Shown here piece after piece: positions 56,317 to 64,000 of a DNA stretch of 64,000 nucleotides (position 1 is its first letter; each line of letters starts with the position of its first letter). The notes below the pieces were generated by a model, which made no database searches, was not told the DNA's origin, and was given only the letters and a program-made list of their open reading frames with translations. Origin of the DNA: Methylobacillus flagellatus (lineage in GTDB: Bacteria; Pseudomonadota; Gammaproteobacteria; Burkholderiales; Methylophilaceae); NCBI RefSeq assembly GCF_005502435.1, contig NZ_SCOU01000001.1, forward strand, positions 62,001 through 126,000, written 5' to 3'. The position numbers were made by a program, and so were the translations under genes.

Positions 56317-58164
56317 TCAGCCAGGCTGGATTTCCAGCAACGATTCGTCAGGTGTGACGGTGTCGCCCTTCTTCACATGCACTGCGACCACGATGCCGGA
56401 TTTTGGCGCCTGGATCTCGTTTTCCATCTTCATGGCTTCGATCACCAACACGGCATCGCCTGCTGTGACCTTGTCACCCGCTTTGACTTTGACTTCGACG
56501 ATGGTGCCAGGCATGGCGGTGGTCACACAGCCTTCATGGCTGGGGCGCGGGCGGCCGCTGCTGGTGTTGGCGCTGGACGACTTTTTCTTGTCGCCACCTT
56601 TGCCACCACCAGACACTTCGATCTCACTCAAGGTCTCGACGATGACTTCTTCGGCTACACCATCGACAGAGACGTAGAATGGGCGCTGTTCTTCGCCGCG
56701 ATGACCGCTGCCGGTCAGCTTGATGTGGAAAGTCTCACCATGCAGTGTGACCTTGAATTCATTTGGAGCGTAGCGTGGCGCGCTACTGGCGGTGGTCTTT
56801 TCCTTCGGCAGCAGCGCTTCCGGCTTCAAGGTGCCCGCATTGCGCTCCAGCAGGAAGGTCTTGGCCAGATCCGGGAACATGGCGTAAGTCAGCACGTCCT
56901 CTTCTGACTTGGTCAGATTTTCGGATTCGGCACGCAGCTTGTCCATCTCATTGTCGATGAGGTCGGCAGGACGGCAGCTGATGGTTTCGGCGTTGCCGAC
57001 AGCCAGGCTCTTCACGTCCGTGTTGATGGTGCCAGGCGCCTTGCCGTATTGGCCCAGCAGGTAGTTCTTGACTTCATTGGTGACTGACTTATAGCGTGCG
57101 CCCGTCATCACGTTGAGCACGGCCTGGGTGCCTACGATCTGTGAAGTCGGGGTGACCAGCGGAGGGAAGCCGAGGTCTTCACGCACACGCGGGATCTCCG
57201 CCAGCACTTCGTCCATGCGGTCCAGAGCGCCTTGCTCCTTGAGTTGGTTGGACAGGTTGGAGATCATGCCGCCCGGTACCTGGTTGACCAGCACGCGGGT
57301 GTCCACGCCGGTGAAATCACTTTCGAACTGCCAGTATTTCTTGCGCACTTCACGGAAGTAGGCGGTGATCTCCTGCAGCGCCGACAAGCTCAGGCCGGTG
57401 TCGTATTCGGTGCCGGCCAGAGCGGCCACGATGCTCTCGGTCGAGGCATGGCTGGCGCCTTCACCGAACGAGGAGTTGCTGGTATCGATGATGGATGCAC
57501 CAGCTTCCACACCCTTGAGCAGACACATGGCCGCCAGGCCGGAAGTGGCATGACTGTGCAGATGGATAGGCAGCTTGATGGCAGCGCGCAAGGCACTCAC
57601 CAGTTCACCAGTGGTGTAAGGGGTCAGCAGGCCGGCCATGTCCTTGATGGCCAGGGTGTCACAGCCCATCGCTTCCAGCTCTTTGGCCAGGCTGACGAAA
57701 TGCGGGATGTCATGTACCGGGCTGGTGGTATAGCTGATGGTGCCTTCGGCATGCTTACCGGATTTTTTGACCGCTTCGATGGATACACGCAGATTGCGCA
57801 GATCGTTCATGGCATCAAAGATGCGGAACACATCGACGCCGTTGTCGGCAGATTTTTGTACAAAAGCGCCTACCACGTCATCTGCATAATGACGGTAGCC
57901 GAGCAGGTTCTGGCCGCGCAGCAACATCTGGATGCGGGTGTTGGGCAAGGCCTTGCGCAGTTTCTTCAGGCGCTCCCACGGGTCTTCCTTGAGATAGCGC
58001 ACGCAGGCGTCAAAGGTGGCACCGCCCCAGGCTTCCAGCGACCAGAAACCGATCGCATCGAGTTGTGCACAGATAGGCAACATGTCCTCGGTACGCAGGC
58101 GCGTCGCAATCAGGGACTGATGTCCGTCTCTTAGAACCAATTCAGTTACATGTACTTTAGCCAT
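56317..58164 (-). CDS. pycB: pyruvate carboxylase subunit B (carboxyltransferase-biotin carrier)
   Basis: 615 residues. N-terminal carboxyltransferase barrel (VTELVLRDGHQSLIATRLRT, EAWGGATFDACVRYL, DVFRIFDAMNDLRN, LAIKDMAGLLTPY), a conserved middle domain, a G/K/S-rich linker (~495-545) and the C-terminal biotinyl domain with VLVIEAMKMENEIQAPKSG. With PycA it carboxylates pyruvate to oxaloacetate, the anaplerotic step in an organism with an incomplete TCA use. Oxaloacetate decarboxylase alpha is a close relative, but no sodium-pump subunits are present, and pycA is 33 bases upstream, so PycB is preferred. Confidence 0.88.
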   Translation of the reverse strand: MAKVHVTELVLRDGHQSLIATRLRTEDMLPICAQLDAIGFWSLEAWGGATFDACVRYLKEDPWERLKKLRKALPNTRIQMLLRGQNLLGYRHYADDVVGAFVQKSADNGVDVFRIFDAMNDLRNLRVSIEAVKKSGKHAEGTISYTTSPVHDIPHFVSLAKELEAMGCDTLAIKDMAGLLTPYTTGELVSALRAAIKLPIHLHSHATSGLAAMCLLKGVEAGASIIDTSNSSFGEGASHASTESIVAALAGTEYDTGLSLSALQEITAYFREVRKKYWQFESDFTGVDTRVLVNQVPGGMISNLSNQLKEQGALDRMDEVLAEIPRVREDLGFPPLVTPTSQIVGTQAVLNVMTGARYKSVTNEVKNYLLGQYGKAPGTINTDVKSLAVGNAETISCRPADLIDNEMDKLRAESENLTKSEEDVLTYAMFPDLAKTFLLERNAGTLKPEALLPKEKTTASSAPRYAPNEFKVTLHGETFHIKLTGSGHRGEEQRPFYVSVDGVAEEVIVETLSEIEVSGGGKGGDKKKSSSANTSSGRPRPSHEGCVTTAMPGTIVEVKVKAGDKVTAGDAVLVIEAMKMENEIQAPKSGIVVAVHVKKGDTVTPDESLLEIQPG

Positions 58165-58197
58165 ATTTTTAACTTACCGCGTTGATTATAGTTAAGC

Positions 58198-59616
58198 TTA
58201 AATGCCTTCGTGTGCCGCGATGGCTGCCGAGATGGCAGCTGCGAAGATCTCCGGGGGGGTCTCCACAGCATAATTGACCAATTCCGGATGGGCCTCGACG
58301 AAGCTGGTGTTGAAGTTGGCAGCCCGGAAGTCAGGATGCTTGAGGATCTCCTGATAGTAGGGGATCGTGGTCTTCACACCGTAGACCACCATGTCGCTCA
58401 GGGAGCGGCGGCCGCGTTCGATCACACCTTCCCAGTTCAGCGCCCAAACCGTGAGCTTGGCGCACATGGAGTCGTAGTAGGGCGGAATCACGTAGCCGCT
58501 GTACATGGCGGCATCCATACGCACGCCTGGACCGCCGGGCGCGTAGTAGCGGGTGATCTTGCCGAAGCTGGGCAGGAAGTCGTTCTTGGGGTCTTCCGCG
58601 TTGATGCGGAACTCCATGGCGAAGCCGCGGAAATGTACGTCGGCTTGCTTGTATTGCAACTTTTCACCGTTGGCGATGCGGATCTGTTCCTGCACGATGT
58701 CGATACCGGTGATGGTTTCCGTCACGGTATGTTCCACCTGCAGACGGGTGTTCATTTCCATGAAGTAGAAATTGTTGTCCTTGTCGAGCAGGAACTCGAC
58801 CGTGCCGGCATTCTCGTAGTTGACGGCCTTGCCGGCTTTTACGGCGAGCTTGCCTATGTATTCGCGCTGTGCCTGACTGAGTTGCGGCGAGGGCGCGATC
58901 TCGATCAGCTTCTGATTGCGGCGCTGGATGGAACAGTCGCGCTCGAACAGATGGATCACGTTGCCGTGGCTGTCCGCCATGACCTGGACTTCGATATGGC
59001 GTGGGTTGACCACGCATTTTTCCAGGAACACTTCCGGCTTGCCGAATGCCTTGCTGGCTTCGGAGATCACACGGTCATAGTTGCTGAGCAGTTCTTTCTC
59101 GTCATTGCAACGCCGTATGCCGCGACCACCACCACCGTTGGTGGCTTTCAGCATGACGGGATAACCGATCTTCTTGGCTAGCGCGCGTGCTTCCTCAAGA
59201 TTGGCGAGGTTGCCATCACTACCGGGTACACAGGGGATGCCGGCCTTGATCATGGCGTTACGTGCCTGGATCTTGTCGCCCATCTGGCGGATCACACTGG
59301 CTTTGGGGCCGATGAACTTGATACCGCGACGTGCGCAGATCTCGGCTAGTTCCGGATTCTCCGAAAGAAAGCCATAGCCTGGATGCAAGGCGTCGCAACC
59401 CGACGCAACGGCGAGGTTGACGATGTTATGCGCATTAAGATAGCCAATGACGGGATCAGAGCCTACGTTGTAAGCTTCGTCAGCTTTCTTGACATGCAAG
59501 GCATGCCGATCAGCATCGGAATAGATTGCAACTGACTTGATGCCCATCTCTGAGCAGGCGCGAACAATACGAACGGCGATTTCGCCGCGATTGGCAATAA
59601 GGATTTTTTTGATCAC
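58198..59616 (-). CDS. pycA: pyruvate carboxylase subunit A (biotin carboxylase)
   Basis: 472 residues. ATP-grasp enzyme that carboxylates biotin on PycB. IKKILIANRGEIAVRIVRAC at the N-terminus, LHPGYGFLSENPELAEIC, the glycine loop KATNGGGGRGIRRCNDEKEL, and FYFMEMNTRLQVEHTVTE. The frame is open to 59661, but CAGGTAAG is placed correctly for the GTG at 59616, which yields the usual MIKKILIANRG start. First gene of the pycA-pycB operon, divergent from yceD. AccC is the near alternative, ruled out by the pycB neighbour. Confidence 0.9.
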   Translation of the reverse strand: MIKKILIANRGEIAVRIVRACSEMGIKSVAIYSDADRHALHVKKADEAYNVGSDPVIGYLNAHNIVNLAVASGCDALHPGYGFLSENPELAEICARRGIKFIGPKASVIRQMGDKIQARNAMIKAGIPCVPGSDGNLANLEEARALAKKIGYPVMLKATNGGGGRGIRRCNDEKELLSNYDRVISEASKAFGKPEVFLEKCVVNPRHIEVQVMADSHGNVIHLFERDCSIQRRNQKLIEIAPSPQLSQAQREYIGKLAVKAGKAVNYENAGTVEFLLDKDNNFYFMEMNTRLQVEHTVTETITGIDIVQEQIRIANGEKLQYKQADVHFRGFAMEFRINAEDPKNDFLPSFGKITRYYAPGGPGVRMDAAMYSGYVIPPYYDSMCAKLTVWALNWEGVIERGRRSLSDMVVYGVKTTIPYYQEILKHPDFRAANFNTSFVEAHPELVNYAVETPPEIFAAAISAAIAAHEGI

Positions 59617-59670
59617 AAACTTACCTGAAATTTTGACACCGGTACCCCTAGATAATATCATGCGCGCCTT

Positions 59671-60195
59671 ATGACTGCATCAGCCAATATAACTGCCACA
59701 ATTAACAGCCTTGAATTTGCACGAAAAAGGCTGGAAATTCATGATACAATCGCGGTCTTTCGTTTGACGCGGTTGGGCGATCTGCTGACCTCTCAAGAAG
59801 GCGAGCTGAGCTACACGCTGAGCGGTTTCCTTGATGAGCAAAGCAAGCCTGGTCTGCGCTTGGCAGTCTCTGGCAAGCTTATGCTGAGTTGCCAGCGTTG
59901 TCTGGGTCCGTATGCTTGCGCGGTGGACACGGTTTCACAGTTCGAGCTTGTGGCAAGGGAGGAAGACATCCCTCTGCCGGAAGACGAGGACGATGAGCGC
60001 GATTTCATGGTGGCTTCTGCCAATATGAGCGTGCAAGATTTGATAGAAGATGAGCTGTTGCTGGCTCTGCCACTGGCGCCCAGGCATGATGACGGGCAAT
60101 GCGGCGAAGATGGCAGCGCCATTGAGAAGATTCTCAGGGAGTCGAATTCCCCCAGTCCTTTTGCGCTACTGGAACAACTAAAGCGTAGGGGCTAA
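59671..60195 (+). CDS. yceD: YceD/DUF177 family protein
   Basis: 174 residues. LSCQRCLGPYACAVDTVSQF has the C-x2-C pair of the DUF177 family, followed by an acidic stretch (PLPEDEDDERDFM) and DLIEDELLLALPLAPRH. Bacterial YceD relatives affect 23S rRNA accumulation, and the gene nearly always precedes rpmF as it does here (39 bases). The ATG at 59671 has no clear ribosome site, so the true start could lie downstream. Divergent from pycA with a 54-base gap. Confidence 0.88.
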   Translation: MTASANITATINSLEFARKRLEIHDTIAVFRLTRLGDLLTSQEGELSYTLSGFLDEQSKPGLRLAVSGKLMLSCQRCLGPYACAVDTVSQFELVAREEDIPLPEDEDDERDFMVASANMSVQDLIEDELLLALPLAPRHDDGQCGEDGSAIEKILRESNSPSPFALLEQLKRRG

Positions 60196-60234
60196 TGCAG
60201 CAAGCTGCGTTAGCGTATTTTTCAGGAGTTAATT

Positions 60235-60414
60235 ATGGCCGTTCAACAAAACAAGAAGTCACCTTCCAAGCGTGGCATGCACCGTTCGCACGATTTTCTG
60301 ACCAACCCGCCGCTGGCTGTTGAGCCAACCACGGGCGAGACCCACTTGCGTCACCACGTCAGCCCAAGCGGCTACTACCGTGGCCGCAAAGTGATGCCAG
60401 CCAAGGGCGAATAA
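60235..60414 (+). CDS. rpmF: 50S ribosomal protein L32
   Basis: 59 residues. The sequence [20 protein letters not shown] is the family signature, and the protein ends [20 protein letters not shown] lies eight bases before the ATG. This form keeps none of the four zinc cysteines seen in some L32 proteins. Sits between yceD and plsX as in most proteobacteria. Confidence 0.97.
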   Translation: MAVQQNKKSPSKRGMHRSHDFLTNPPLAVEPTTGETHLRHHVSPSGYYRGRKVMPAKGE

Positions 60415-60429
60415 GTTTTTCGTATCAGC

Positions 60430-60465
60430 AAAGCGCCGGTCCATCTCGGGTCGGCGCTTTCGTTT
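60430..60465 (+). terminator. terminator/attenuator between rpmF and plsX
   Basis: AAAGCGCCG and CGGCGCTTT form a 9-bp stem (with further G-T pairs inside) followed by CGTTTATT. The T-tract is short, so partial read-through into plsX is likely. Confidence 0.65.
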
Positions 60466-60506
60466 ATTCTGTCGTTTATCCAGTCAACTGTGAGGCTGTT
60501 CCAGCT

Positions 60507-61580
60507 ATGAGCATGGATATCACCGTCGCCATCGATGCCATGGGCGGCGACCACGGTCCCCACGTTACCGTGCCCGCTGCGCTGGATGCGCTCAAGCGCG
60601 ATGACAATATCAACATCGTACTGGTTGGTCTCACGGAGGCGATTGAAGCTGAGTTGAAGGCCCACAAGGCCAAGGTCGGCACGCGTCTGCGCATCCATCA
60701 TGCCAGCGAAGTGGTGACCATGGACGAGTCGCCGCAGAGCGCCATGAAGAATAAAAAAGATTCTTCCATGCGTGTGGCGATCAATCTGGTCAAGAGCGGC
60801 GAAGCCAATGCCTGTGTCAGTGCCGGTAATACCGGTGCGCTGATGGCCACGGCGCGTTTCGTGCTCAAGACCTTGCCTGGTATTGACAGGCCTGCCATTG
60901 CGGCTACCTTGCCTACCCAGCATGGCGTGGTCTACATGCTGGATCTAGGTGCTAACGCAGACTGTACTCCCGAACATTTGCTGCAGTTCGCCATCATGGG
61001 TGCCATGCTGGTGTCCTGTGTCGAGCACAAGGAGCGCCCTAGCGTCGGCCTGCTCAACATCGGCTCCGAAGACATCAAGGGCAATGAAGTGGTGAAGCAG
61101 GCTGGCGAGTTGCTGCGCGCCAGTCATCTCAATTTCTACGGCAATGTCGAGGGCAACGACATCTACAAAGGCACCACCGACCTCATCGTTTGTGACGGCT
61201 TTGTCGGTAACGTGGCACTCAAGACCTCGGAAGGGCTGGCCCAGATGATGAGCCGCTTCCTGACCCAGGAATTCAAACGTAACTGGTTCACCAAGCTGAT
61301 GGCGCTGTGCGCGATGCCGGTGCTCAAGGCTTTCAAGCGCCGCGTAGACCCACGCCGTTACAATGGCGCCAGCTTCCTGGGCTTGCGTGGCATCGTGGTC
61401 AAGAGCCATGGCGGCGCAGACCGTTTCGCTTTTGATAATGCCATCCAGTCCGCCGTGGCCGAATCTCGTAGCGGCGTATTGCGTCGTATCACCGAGCAAC
61501 TCGAAATCGAACATATCAAGCCACCGTCCGCCAGCTTCGATCTGGATGGCACGACGGTGACTCAGGAAGCCCCTGCATGA
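60507..61580 (+). CDS. plsX: phosphate acyltransferase PlsX
   Basis: 357 residues. Converts acyl-ACP to acyl phosphate for phospholipid synthesis. [20 protein letters not shown] at the N-terminus, [40 protein letters not shown] and [20 protein letters not shown] are diagnostic. ATG at 60507, with GAGG some 12 bases ahead. Overlaps fabH by ATGA. Confidence 0.97.
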   Translation: MSMDITVAIDAMGGDHGPHVTVPAALDALKRDDNINIVLVGLTEAIEAELKAHKAKVGTRLRIHHASEVVTMDESPQSAMKNKKDSSMRVAINLVKSGEANACVSAGNTGALMATARFVLKTLPGIDRPAIAATLPTQHGVVYMLDLGANADCTPEHLLQFAIMGAMLVSCVEHKERPSVGLLNIGSEDIKGNEVVKQAGELLRASHLNFYGNVEGNDIYKGTTDLIVCDGFVGNVALKTSEGLAQMMSRFLTQEFKRNWFTKLMALCAMPVLKAFKRRVDPRRYNGASFLGLRGIVVKSHGGADRFAFDNAIQSAVAESRSGVLRRITEQLEIEHIKPPSASFDLDGTTVTQEAPA

Positions 61581-62530
61581 CCTATTCCCGTATCGCTGGC
61601 ACTGGCAGTTATCTGCCAGAGAAGATCCTGACCAATGCCGACCTGGAGCGCATGGTCGATACCACCGACGAGTGGATCGTAGCGCGTACCGGCATCCGCC
61701 AGCGTCATATCATCGCCGATGGCGAGTTGACCAGTGACATGGCGTTGCAAGCTGCTCGCCGCGCTTTGCAGGCTGCGGGCATGGAGGCGCAACAGATCGA
61801 CCTGATCATCGTCGCGACCACCACCCCGGACCGCATCTTCCCAAGCACCGCCTGCAGTGTGCAGGATAAGCTGGGCATCTCCAGTTGTCCCGCCTTTGAC
61901 ATCCAGGCAGTGTGCAGCGGCTTTGTTTATGCGGTTGCCACGGCAGACAAATTCATCAAGACCGGTGCAGCCAAATGCGCGTTAGTCATTGGTGCTGACT
62001 GCATGTCGCGCCTGACCGACTGGACCGACCGCAGTAACTGCATCTTGTGGGGTGATGGTGCCGGGGCGGTGATCCTGACTCCCAGTGAAGAGCCGGGCAT
62101 CCTTTCTACTCATCTGCATGCGGACGGTAGTTATGCCAACTTGCTGCATGTGCCGGCAGGTCTTGCGCAACCAGATGCCATCTCCACCATCGAGATGCAA
62201 GGCAATTCGGTGTTCAAGATCGCAGTGAACACGCTGGATGCCATCGTGGACGAGACGCTGGCCGCCAATGGCCTAGAGAAATCCGATATCGACTGGCTGG
62301 TGCCACACCAGGCCAATATCCGCATCCTGCAATCCACAGCCAAAAAACTGGGTATGAGCATGGACCGGGTGATCGTCACCGTGGATCGCCATGGCAATAC
62401 CTCGGCAGCTTCCATCCCGCTGGCACTGGATGCCGGCGTGCGTGATGGTCGTATCCAGCGCGGCGAGATGCTGCTGATGGAAGCCTTCGGCGGCGGTTTC
62501 ACCTGGGGTTCGGTGCTGGCTAAATATTGA
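61577..62530 (+). CDS. fabH: beta-ketoacyl-ACP synthase III
   Basis: 317 residues. Starts fatty acid synthesis by condensing acetyl-CoA with malonyl-ACP. Catalytic Cys in [18 protein letters not shown], His in [14 protein letters not shown] and Asn in [17 protein letters not shown]-terminal [19 protein letters not shown] overlap with plsX. A 121-base gap follows before fabD, with no hairpin seen. Confidence 0.97.
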   Translation: MTYSRIAGTGSYLPEKILTNADLERMVDTTDEWIVARTGIRQRHIIADGELTSDMALQAARRALQAAGMEAQQIDLIIVATTTPDRIFPSTACSVQDKLGISSCPAFDIQAVCSGFVYAVATADKFIKTGAAKCALVIGADCMSRLTDWTDRSNCILWGDGAGAVILTPSEEPGILSTHLHADGSYANLLHVPAGLAQPDAISTIEMQGNSVFKIAVNTLDAIVDETLAANGLEKSDIDWLVPHQANIRILQSTAKKLGMSMDRVIVTVDRHGNTSAASIPLALDAGVRDGRIQRGEMLLMEAFGGGFTWGSVLAKY

Positions 62531-62651
62531 TCCGCGAGAGTCCGCAAGAGATTGATCTGCAAGCAAGGTTTGATGCTCCAGCTACTGTACTGGGGTGGTC
62601 GTTGTTCGATGAGTGGCTAGTCTGCTCAGCATAGCGAGTAAGGAATACGTG

Positions 62652-63578
62652 ATGAGTTTTGCTTTCTTTTTCCCCGGTCAGGGTTCCCAGTCAGTCGGCA
62701 TGATGCAAGGGTTCGATGGGCAGCCACTGGTGCGTGATACCTTCACCGAGGCGTCCGACCTGCTGGGTCAGGATTTCTGGCACATGGTCACCGCGCCGAA
62801 CGAGGCGCTGAATCAAACCACCAATACGCAACCGCTGATGCTGACGGCTGCTGTCGCTACCTGGCGCGTCTGGCAAGCCGAGGGCGGTGCTTTGCCCGCC
62901 TTGATGGCAGGCCATAGTTTGGGTGAGTACAGTGCACTGGTGGCCTCGGGTGCGCTCAGCTTCGCGGCAGCCTTGCCGCTGGTGCGTTTCCGTGCCGAGG
63001 TCATGCAAGGTGCTGTGGCAGAAGGCGTGGGTGCCATGGCCGCCATCCTGGGGCTGGAGGACGAAGTGGTGCGTGCCGTCTGCGCCGAAGCGGCGCAAGG
63101 GCAGGTGCTGGAAGCCGTCAACCTCAATTCTCCGGGGCAGGTGGTCATTGCCGGCCACAAAGCGGCCGTTGAACGTGGCATGGAGCTGGCCAAGGCCAAG
63201 GGTGCCAAGCGCGCCTTGCCGCTGCCGGTCAGCGTGCCATCGCATTGTGCGCTGATGCAGCCAGCTGCCGATGAGCTGCGTGCTTACCTCAAGGATGTAC
63301 CTTTGCAAGCTGGCGCAGTGCCTGTGTTGCATAACGCGGACGTGCAGGCTTACAGCGACGCAGCCGCGATCAAGGATGCCCTGGTGCGCCAGTTGCACAG
63401 CCCGGTACGCTGGGTGGAGACGGTACAAGCAGTGCATGCTGCTGGCGTCACCTTGAGCGCGGAGTGTGGTCCTGGCAAAGTGCTGGCGGGGCTCACCAAG
63501 CGCATCGTCGCGGACTTTCCCTGCCATGCGCTGATCAGCCAGCAAGCGCTGGCCGAAACACTGAGCCAACTCAAATAG
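62652..63578 (+). CDS. fabD: malonyl-CoA:ACP transacylase
   Basis: 308 residues. FAFFFPGQGSQSVGMMQGFD at the N-terminus, catalytic serine in LMAGHSLGEYSALVASGAL, the arginine in LVRFRAEVMQG, and histidine in PVSVPSHCALMQPA. AAGGA lies ahead of the ATG at 62652; thirteen more codons are open to 62613 but do not belong to the family. Confidence 0.96.
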   Translation: MSFAFFFPGQGSQSVGMMQGFDGQPLVRDTFTEASDLLGQDFWHMVTAPNEALNQTTNTQPLMLTAAVATWRVWQAEGGALPALMAGHSLGEYSALVASGALSFAAALPLVRFRAEVMQGAVAEGVGAMAAILGLEDEVVRAVCAEAAQGQVLEAVNLNSPGQVVIAGHKAAVERGMELAKAKGAKRALPLPVSVPSHCALMQPAADELRAYLKDVPLQAGAVPVLHNADVQAYSDAAAIKDALVRQLHSPVRWVETVQAVHAAGVTLSAECGPGKVLAGLTKRIVADFPCHALISQQALAETLSQLK

Positions 63579-63610
63579 CGTAGTCTGGAATAAAAAACGA
63601 GGGAGTGAGC

Positions 63611-64000
63611 ATGTTGCAAAATCAAGTTGCGCTGATTACCGGCGCGAGTCGTGGCATAGGTGCCGCCATTGCCCAGGCGCTGGGCAAGCAGGGGGCGACC
63701 GTGATCGGTACCGCCACAACCACAGCGGGTGCTGAACACATCACCGCTGCACTGCAGCAGGCGGGGATACAGGGCGCTGGCATGGCGCTGGACGTGAACG
63801 ATGCTGCCCAGGTTGAAGCCTTGCTGAAGAGCATCGCGGCGCAATATGGCGATGTCAGCATTCTGGTCAATAACGCCGGTATCACGCGTGACACCTTGCT
63901 GATGCGCATGAAAGACGATGACTGGGATGCGGTGCTGTCCACCAATCTGAAGTCAGTGTTCCGCATGTCGCAAGCCGTGCTGCGGCCGATGATGAAGGCG
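63611..64000 (+). CDS. fabG: 3-oxoacyl-ACP reductase FabG (partial, C-terminus off the window)
   Basis: 130 codons are visible and the frame stays open to the right edge. NADPH motif VALITGASRGIGAAIAQALG, NNAG in ILVNNAGITRDTLLMRMKDD (the FabG hallmark), and WDAVLSTNLKSVFRMSQAVL. GGGAGTGAGC precedes the ATG, 32 bases after fabD. The catalytic Ser and YxxxK would be outside the window. Confidence 0.95.
   Translation, partial: MLQNQVALITGASRGIGAAIAQALGKQGATVIGTATTTAGAEHITAALQQAGIQGAGMALDVNDAAQVEALLKSIAAQYGDVSILVNNAGITRDTLLMRMKDDDWDAVLSTNLKSVFRMSQAVLRPMMKA

Overview
The window looks like a chromosomal segment of a betaproteobacterium, most likely a methylotroph of the Methylophilaceae (Methylobacillus/Methylovorus-like). 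This is inference. It rests on the housekeeping gene orders (rpsB-tsf-pyrH-frr-uppS-cdsA-dxr-rseP-bamA-skp-lpxD-fabZ-lpxA-lpxB-rnhB and yceD-rpmF-plsX-fabH-fabD-fabG), on zwf / short gnd / pgl side by side (the dissimilatory arm of the ribulose monophosphate cycle), on a two-subunit pyruvate carboxylase, and on moderately GC-rich codon use. No rRNA, tRNA, insertion sequence, prophage or CRISPR array was seen.

1-15.6 kb is an accessory surface module on the minus strand. Reading 5'->3' on that strand it has a sigma-54 promoter, a long structured leader, an Flp-type pilin with an unusual acidic tail, a terminator, a TadV/CpaA-type prepilin peptidase, a ~1480-residue protein with two TPR+glycosyltransferase modules plus a third transferase region, an acyltransferase, two polytopic membrane proteins, a GT2 glycosyltransferase, a WecD-like N-acetyltransferase, a small EamA/ArnE-like membrane protein, two SAM methyltransferases, a WecE-like sugar aminotransferase and a truncated glycosyltransferase. 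Most genes overlap or lie within 60 bases of each other. I propose a pilus-plus-glycan locus, possibly pilin glycosylation with a 4-amino-4,6-dideoxyhexose-containing glycan.

15.6-23 kb is an envelope-stress-like module. A GlrK-QseG-GlrR-like three-gene system (sensor kinase, lipoprotein, sigma-54 activator) sits directly upstream of a BON/EF-hand protein, two glycine-zipper proteins and an RTX calcium-binding protein. Between glrR and the BON gene are two TGTC-N10-GACA palindromes (the published enterobacterial GlrR site pattern) at about -100 and -165 from a near-perfect sigma-54 promoter. The same 22-base promoter sequence recurs in front of the Flp pilin, without the palindromes. A divergent PepSY lipoprotein lies between the two modules.

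23-38.6 kb holds mixed metabolic and housekeeping genes: folA, a lysine/arginine/ornithine decarboxylase, dcd, zwf, gnd, divergent pgl, apbC, metG, a comEA-like gene, an SDR oxidoreductase, glnD and map. 38.8-53.3 kb is the conserved translation / isoprenoid / outer-membrane assembly / lipid A cluster. 53.4-64 kb has an RsmI-like methylase, a DUF4139 protein, a Maf/YceF pyrophosphatase, pycB-pycA, and the yceD-rpmF-fatty-acid cluster, running off the end inside fabG.
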